Assembly: GCF_024171885.1 (NCBI RefSeq)
Contig: NZ_JAMTCP010000051.1
Span: 1 to 44,016, forward strand
From: Streptoalloteichus tenebrarius
GTDB taxonomy: Bacteria > Actinomycetota > Actinomycetes > Mycobacteriales > Pseudonocardiaceae
Direction: 5' to 3'
DNA: 44,016 nt
A model generated the notes under the pieces. The model did not search any database, was not told where the DNA came from, and saw only the letters and a list, made by a program, of their open reading frames with translations. Shown piece after piece: positions 40,794 through 44,016 of this stretch. The translations under genes were made by a program, and so were the position numbers. The number at the start of each line of letters is the position of its first letter. The stretch's first letter is position 1.

Positions 40794-41303
40794 CCTGAAC
40801 ACAGCACGCAGTACTGCCTCTGTGTCCCGCAGGTCTGGCAGGACGACGGTCGCCCCAGCGGCTTCCAGTTCTGAGGCTGTGCTCTTCCCGGTGGCGACGG
40901 CGACCACTCGGGTGCCCGCGCTCGTTCCGGCCGCGACGTCATGGGGTGTGTCTCCGATCAGCACGGTGTTCGTTCCGTCGAAGGTGTCGCCGCTTCGTTC
41001 GCTCGCGCGATGCTGAGCGATCTTCACGAGGTCCGCGCGGTCGGTGTGTCCGTTCCCGTAGGCGCCTGTCGAGAGGTCGAGGTACGGGATCAGCCCGAAG
41101 ACCTGCGCCTTGATCCGGGCGACCTCGGGCAGGTTGCCGGTCAGAACGCTCTGCCAGGCGCGGGGCTCGGCGTCGAGTGCCGCCAGGGCGGCGACAGCTC
41201 CGGGCAGCGCGCGGCCCTGCCGGCCGAGCCAGTCCCGATGCCGGTCATAGTCCCGATCCCGAACCGCGTACTTTCCGCTGTCGTCCATGCCGCTGGTCAA
41301 CAT
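40788..41303 (-). pseudogene. HAD-superfamily hydrolase, N-terminally truncated
   Basis: The frame encodes 171 residues and starts with ATG at 41303. The second half of a phosphoglycolate-phosphatase-like HAD protein is clear: LPGAVAALAALDAEPRAWQSVLTGNLPEVARIKAQVFGLIPYLDLSTGAYG (motif II Thr-Gly) and VLIGDTPHDVAAGTSAGTRVVAVATG (motif IV). Motif I with the nucleophile Asp (DxDGT) and most of the cap are absent, and the 67 bp to cutA leave no room for them. Family members are about 230 residues. It is therefore probably an inactive remnant, although the rest of the frame is intact and may still be expressed. Confidence 0.7.
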
Positions 41304-41358
41304 GACTCCTATGGGTCAGATCCAGTGACCCTCCTGACCTTCGCGGAGGGTGAGTGGA

Positions 41359-41364
41359 TAACGT
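41359..41364 (+). promoter_or_regulatory. -10 box of cutA (TAACGT-N6-GTG)
   Basis: TAACGT at 41359-41364 lies 6 bp before the GTG at 41371, giving a leaderless arrangement. Confidence 0.45.
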
Positions 41365-41370
41365 CGGAGT

Positions 41371-41694
41371 GTGAGTGAGTACAGCGAGGTCGTGACGACC
41401 ACCGGTTCCGCCGAAGCCGCCGAGGAACTCGCACGCGGCATCATCAAGGAACGCCTCGGCGCGTGCGTGCACATCGTGCCCATCCGCAGCGTCTACCGGT
41501 GGGACGGCGAGGTCCAGACCGACGACGAGTGGCGCTGCATCATCAAGACCACCACCGCGCGGGTGGAGGAGCTGGTCGCCCACATCAAGGCGAACCACTC
41601 CTACGACGTCCCGCAGGTGACGGTCACCCCGATCATCACCGGCAACCCCGACTACCTGGCCTGGGTCAGCGAGGAAACCCGCCCCACGAGCTAG
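41371..41694 (+). CDS. cutA: CutA-type divalent-cation tolerance protein
   Basis: This 107-residue CutA1 protein forms a ferredoxin-like trimer in the family. It shows VVTTTGSAEAAEELARGIIKERLGACVHIVPIRSVYRWDGEVQTDDEWRCIIKTT and SYDVPQVTVTPIITGNPDYLAWV, the last two being the family's conserved core. The name comes from copper tolerance in E. coli, and the true role is unclear. Its TAG stop shares the four bases CTAG (41691-41694) with the stop of the convergent regulator gene. Confidence 0.92.
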   Translation: MSEYSEVVTTTGSAEAAEELARGIIKERLGACVHIVPIRSVYRWDGEVQTDDEWRCIIKTTTARVEELVAHIKANHSYDVPQVTVTPIITGNPDYLAWVSEETRPTS

Positions 41695-43181
41695 GCATCT
41701 CCCAACACGGCGAGCCGCTGACGAAGTTGATCGGCAGTACCCGAGTGCCTCTTTCGCGGCAGTGCCGACCGAAGTTCGCGGAGCCGACCAATCGCCAGGC
41801 TTGCCTCGGTGCGCGAAGCCAAGTCCAGCGCGGCCGAGGCAAGCCCATCGGCGCGGTCGAAGTTCTGGGTGCGGACGGCGGACAACGCAAGGTCAGACAG
41901 AACAAGCGCGCGAACCTTGTTCTCGCTGGGGCCGAGTGAGGCGAGCAGCGAGTCCGCCGTGGCGTCGGCATCCCGATGGCCCAGACGGTTGTAGGTGGTC
42001 ACGGTCGAACTTCCGAGCCGGCTCGCGGTGAAGAAGGCGGTCCAGGGCCGTTCCGTTCGCGGGTGGGCGTAGTCGAACGCGGTGATCGCCCGCTCCACGG
42101 CGCGCAGCGCTTCGCTCTCCTCGCTCAGGCTCGCGCGTTCCTCCGCCTCGCGTACCGCGATCCATGAACGAGTGGCGGGAGCGGAGGAACCGCGAACCCG
42201 TTCCCCGGCGGCGACCAGCATCCGGATGGCGGCGCGGGTGGCTCCCCTCGCGCTGGCGAGGTAACTCCAGTAGCCCAGTGCGCACGCGGCGAGAGGACCA
42301 TCGCCCACCTGTTCGGCGAGCTGCAACGTACCGCGCCACGCCAGGGCAGCGTGGTCGGGTTGGTTGAGATCGAACCAGAGCCAACCAGTGAGCGCGTCGG
42401 TTTCTCCAAGCGCGACGAGCAGTCGAGACCGCAGGTCGGCGCGCCGGGTGTTGTTGACGAGCGCATGGATGGTGGCGCGATGCTGGCGGAGAGCAGTGAG
42501 AAGTTGGCGCGCGGGAACGACTTCTTCAGTCTGATAGAACTCCGAAGTCTTGTCCTCGACCAGCTCGACGGTCGTGTCGTCTGCCGCCCGGCCTCGTGCG
42601 GTGGCCTCGGTGAGCCGTTGCCAGGGAGACGCCGCGAGCAACGCCGAGCCAGCCGCTGCTGCGGTCACGCCCGCCGCCTTCAACAGGCCCCGTCGGTTCA
42701 CGTCGTCGCCCCCTTCGTCGGGAACTTGCCGCCTCAAGGGCAGGTTACGGGGGAGGATCAATCGCTTGACAGGGTGAAAATCGTCGACGGGTTCAACCGG
42801 TGGCAGCGTGAACCAGAGCAAGCGTTCTGGCACACGCAGAGCGCGAGCCCACCGTTCGAGTCGGTGGAGGTCGGTCACCGGCCCGCCTCGCTCGTGCCGG
42901 CTCACCTGTCCCTGGGTGAGCCCGATCCAACGCCCGACAGTTGTTTGGCTGATCACGGGATCGTGGGCGTACCGGTATGCCCGGATGACCTTCCCGATGT
43001 GGCGTGACGCGAGGGCGTCACGCAGCATGTCCCGATCCCACCACTCGTCGGGATGATGAGGCGCCTCATTCAGCTCAGGCTCGATGAGCCGAGAGCACGG
43101 GGCGCATCTGGTGCCGCTGTTGTCTTGAGCAAGAGCGTTCTCGCAGTTGACGCACCGTCGAATGGCGCTGCGACCACTCAT
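41691..43181 (-). CDS. Zinc-ribbon / XRE / Tat-like / TPR-type regulator
   Basis: The product is a 496-residue protein. Residues 8-31 form a zinc ribbon (C10-x2-C13, C26-x2-C29). Residues 60-125 are an XRE helix-turn-helix (TTVGRWIGLTQGQVSRHERGG). At 162-184 a twin-arginine-like stretch VNRRGLLKAAG runs into a hydrophobic Ala-rich run. The remaining ~300 residues are helical repeats resembling TPR modules. Actinomycete regulators with HTH plus TPR often control antibiotic or developmental genes. A Tat signal in the middle of a DNA-binding protein is odd. The ATG at 43181 has GGGGGAGG upstream, and an inverted repeat at 43220-43236 lies near its probable promoter. Confidence 0.82.
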   Translation of the reverse strand: MSGRSAIRRCVNCENALAQDNSGTRCAPCSRLIEPELNEAPHHPDEWWDRDMLRDALASRHIGKVIRAYRYAHDPVISQTTVGRWIGLTQGQVSRHERGGPVTDLHRLERWARALRVPERLLWFTLPPVEPVDDFHPVKRLILPRNLPLRRQVPDEGGDDVNRRGLLKAAGVTAAAAGSALLAASPWQRLTEATARGRAADDTTVELVEDKTSEFYQTEEVVPARQLLTALRQHRATIHALVNNTRRADLRSRLLVALGETDALTGWLWFDLNQPDHAALAWRGTLQLAEQVGDGPLAACALGYWSYLASARGATRAAIRMLVAAGERVRGSSAPATRSWIAVREAEERASLSEESEALRAVERAITAFDYAHPRTERPWTAFFTASRLGSSTVTTYNRLGHRDADATADSLLASLGPSENKVRALVLSDLALSAVRTQNFDRADGLASAALDLASRTEASLAIGRLRELRSALPRKRHSGTADQLRQRLAVLGDA

Positions 43182-43219
43182 CGCGCCGCCTCCCCCGTGA
43201 GCGGAAGACCACGAAGCGT

Positions 43220-43236
43220 AGTGCAACGTGTGCACT
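43220..43236. promoter_or_regulatory. Inverted repeat AGTGCA-N5-TGCACT
   Basis: A perfect 6+6 inverted repeat lies in the divergent gap between the XRE/TPR regulator and the small genes. On the minus strand, TACGCT just after it could be the -10 of the regulator gene. A likely autoregulatory operator. Confidence 0.5.
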
Positions 43237-43247
43237 GCGCTGCCGCT

Positions 43248-43391
43248 ATGAGTGAGGCTCATACCGCATGTGTCGCTGGGATTCCTCTATTCGCGCTGGT
43301 GCGAGACCTTCTGTCACGCCCAACGACGTTGTCGGGAGGTTTGCGGATGGTGGATGGTGCCGTCACTGCTACGGCCCGGGGGCGGGCGTGA
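43248..43391 (+). CDS. Small ORF (47 aa), coupled to the next gene
   Basis: ATG at 43248 gives a 47-residue product (MSEAHTACVAGIPLFALVRD... to ...ATARGRA) of no recognised family. It is supported only by the 4-bp GTGA overlap of its stop with the start of the next gene and by its place just after the operator. An overlapping frame from 43268 (in frame with the next gene) is a competing reading, so this call is tentative. Confidence 0.35.
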   Translation: MSEAHTACVAGIPLFALVRDLLSRPTTLSGGLRMVDGAVTATARGRA

Positions 43392-43684
43392 GTCTGGTTG
43401 CCACTGGTCTCGCGGTCGGGCTGCTCGGGGTCGCGTTCTGGATGCTCGGGCACTGGGCTCGCTGCATCCGCCCTGAATGTCGGGTGTGCGGCGTCGAACT
43501 CGCCGACGTGCTCGTGCCCACCTCCGACGGTGGTTTCGTCCTCGTCCTGCCCGGTCCGCCGATCCGGGTTCGGGTGCGCGTCGCCCGGGTCGCCCGAACG
43601 GTGATCGCGCTTCTGGTCGCCGTGATCGTGCTGACCAGCGACGTGGGCGCGCTCCTGTTCACGGCCGTGGCCAGCCAGGGATAG
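43388..43684 (+). CDS. Small two-span membrane protein with a Cys cluster
   Basis: The product is 98 residues from the GTG at 43388. Two membrane helices (LVATGLAVGLLGVAFWMLGHW and TVIALLVAVIVLTSDVGALLFTAV) flank a loop with C-x4-C-x2-C (CIRPECRVC). The frame is open to an ATG at 43268, which would add 40 residues including CRHC, so the true N-terminus is uncertain. I do not recognise the family. It is divergent from the XRE/TPR regulator and may be its target. Confidence 0.6.
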   Translation: MSLVATGLAVGLLGVAFWMLGHWARCIRPECRVCGVELADVLVPTSDGGFVLVLPGPPIRVRVRVARVARTVIALLVAVIVLTSDVGALLFTAVASQG

Positions 43685-43788
43685 GCGACCGCGTCTCGTC
43701 CGTTCAGTCCTCGTGTTCGTTCACGGGCGGGGGCTGCCCAGTAGCGGGCGAGACGCGGGATGAGGCCCCGTTGGTGGAGCGGGGCTTC

Positions 43789-43835
43789 GGCGGCGGGACC
43801 GGGCCCCTCCCATCCCTTGGCCCGGTCCCGCCGCC
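43789..43835. terminator. Long hairpin after the small membrane gene
   Basis: A perfect 17-bp stem (43789-43805 with 43819-43835) with a 13-nt loop. It probably terminates the small membrane gene and the convergent gene that enters from the right. The gap at 43685-43946 otherwise holds only the second direct repeat. Confidence 0.8.
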
Positions 43836-43881
43836 ACCAGACCCGAAACTCCAGCGCACATCCGGAGGATCTGAATGCGCC

Positions 43882-43917
43882 GCACCACAAGGGAAGGAAG
43901 CTGATGTGAGGTCAATC
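43882..43917. repeat. 36-bp direct repeat, copy 2
   Basis: Matches 40758-40793 at 31 of 36 positions in the same orientation. The two copies flank the truncated HAD gene, cutA, the XRE/TPR regulator and the small membrane genes. Confidence 0.7.
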
Positions 43918-43946
43918 GGCGCGAACCGCACACGGTGCCGCTCGGA

Positions 43947-44016
43947 TCAGACAGGCAGCCCGGCCTTCTTCGCCAGTCGGACGAGGGCCGGATTGCTTCG
44001 GCGGTGCAGGGCGATG
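43947..44016 (-). CDS. C-terminal end of an unidentified protein
   Basis: On the minus strand a frame enters the window and stops with TGA at 43949-43947, encoding ...HRRSNPALVRLAKKAGLPV. Codon use fits a real gene, but 22 residues are too few to name a family. Confidence 0.4.
   Translation of the reverse strand, partial: IALHRRSNPALVRLAKKAGLPV

Noticed and set aside
43704-43931. 75-codon minus-strand frame near the right end
   Set aside because: It crosses a 17-bp terminator stem, is Pro/Gly-rich, and shows no homology I recognise.

Overview
The window is high-GC chromosomal DNA with many GTG starts, many leaderless-looking genes and frequent 4-bp ATGA/GTGA gene overlaps. It comes from an actinomycete. 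The core gene order folP2 - gpgS - DivIVA-like - tag - DUF3117 - glgA/glgM - glgC - O-methyltransferase - sigE - rseA - htrA - tatB - mrp - DUF1003 - CBS/MgtE_N is, from memory, the order of Mycobacterium tuberculosis Rv1207 to Rv1232c. With the DUF397 tail, the XRE/TPR regulator and the base composition, I favour Pseudonocardiales (Saccharothrix/Actinosynnema/Lentzea type). That placement is an inference. I recognised no tRNA, rRNA, CRISPR array, transposase or phage gene.

Layout. 1-2.4 kb: a DUF397 tail, a dispersed repeat with a DnaA-type box, and a secreted S15/CocE hydrolase. 2.4-9.5 kb: the folP2-gpgS pair (methylglucose/glucosylglycerate precursor), a two-gene membrane/small-protein cassette whose products share a 27-residue motif, a PadR + HAAS-type pair, and the DivIVA-like / SRPBCC / tag operon. 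9.5-18.8 kb: inserted material relative to mycobacteria: a decayed Uma2 gene, an enoyl-CoA hydratase with PaaX, DUF3117, pepA, a pentapeptide-repeat membrane protein, phzF, and a divergent LysR/MFS pair. 18.8-31.8 kb: the glycogen/alpha-glucan genes glgM and glgC, the envelope-stress block sigE-rseA-htrA-tatB, mrp, MarR, NUDIX, DUF1003, CBS/MgtE_N, and a MarR/DUF1579 pair around a perfect palindrome. 31.8-34.3 kb: a keto-skewed minisatellite, a third copy of the dispersed repeat, a small split-barrel-like protein, and a CitE-type lyase. 34.3-44 kb: an accessory tail with a 1168-residue patatin-membrane fusion, a zinc-ribbon microprotein, an ECF sigma factor with a CU044_5270-type partner, GNAT, an N-terminally truncated HAD hydrolase, cutA, a zinc-ribbon/XRE/Tat-like/TPR regulator, and small membrane proteins.

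Genes working together. GlgC makes ADP-glucose, and GlgM and GpgS use activated glucose for maltose-1-phosphate and glucosyl-3-phosphoglycerate. SigE, its zinc anti-sigma RseA, HtrA and TatB form an envelope-stress and export module. The sigE upstream region carries a textbook ECF autoregulatory promoter and four TCTCA-type repeats at exact 11-bp phasing, which suggests a two-component regulator. The most unusual items are the shared-motif cassette at 4.4-6.5 kb, the three-copy repeat with DnaA-like boxes, the phased sigE operator, and short tandem repeats that recur in gene-gene 3'-3' (convergent) gaps.
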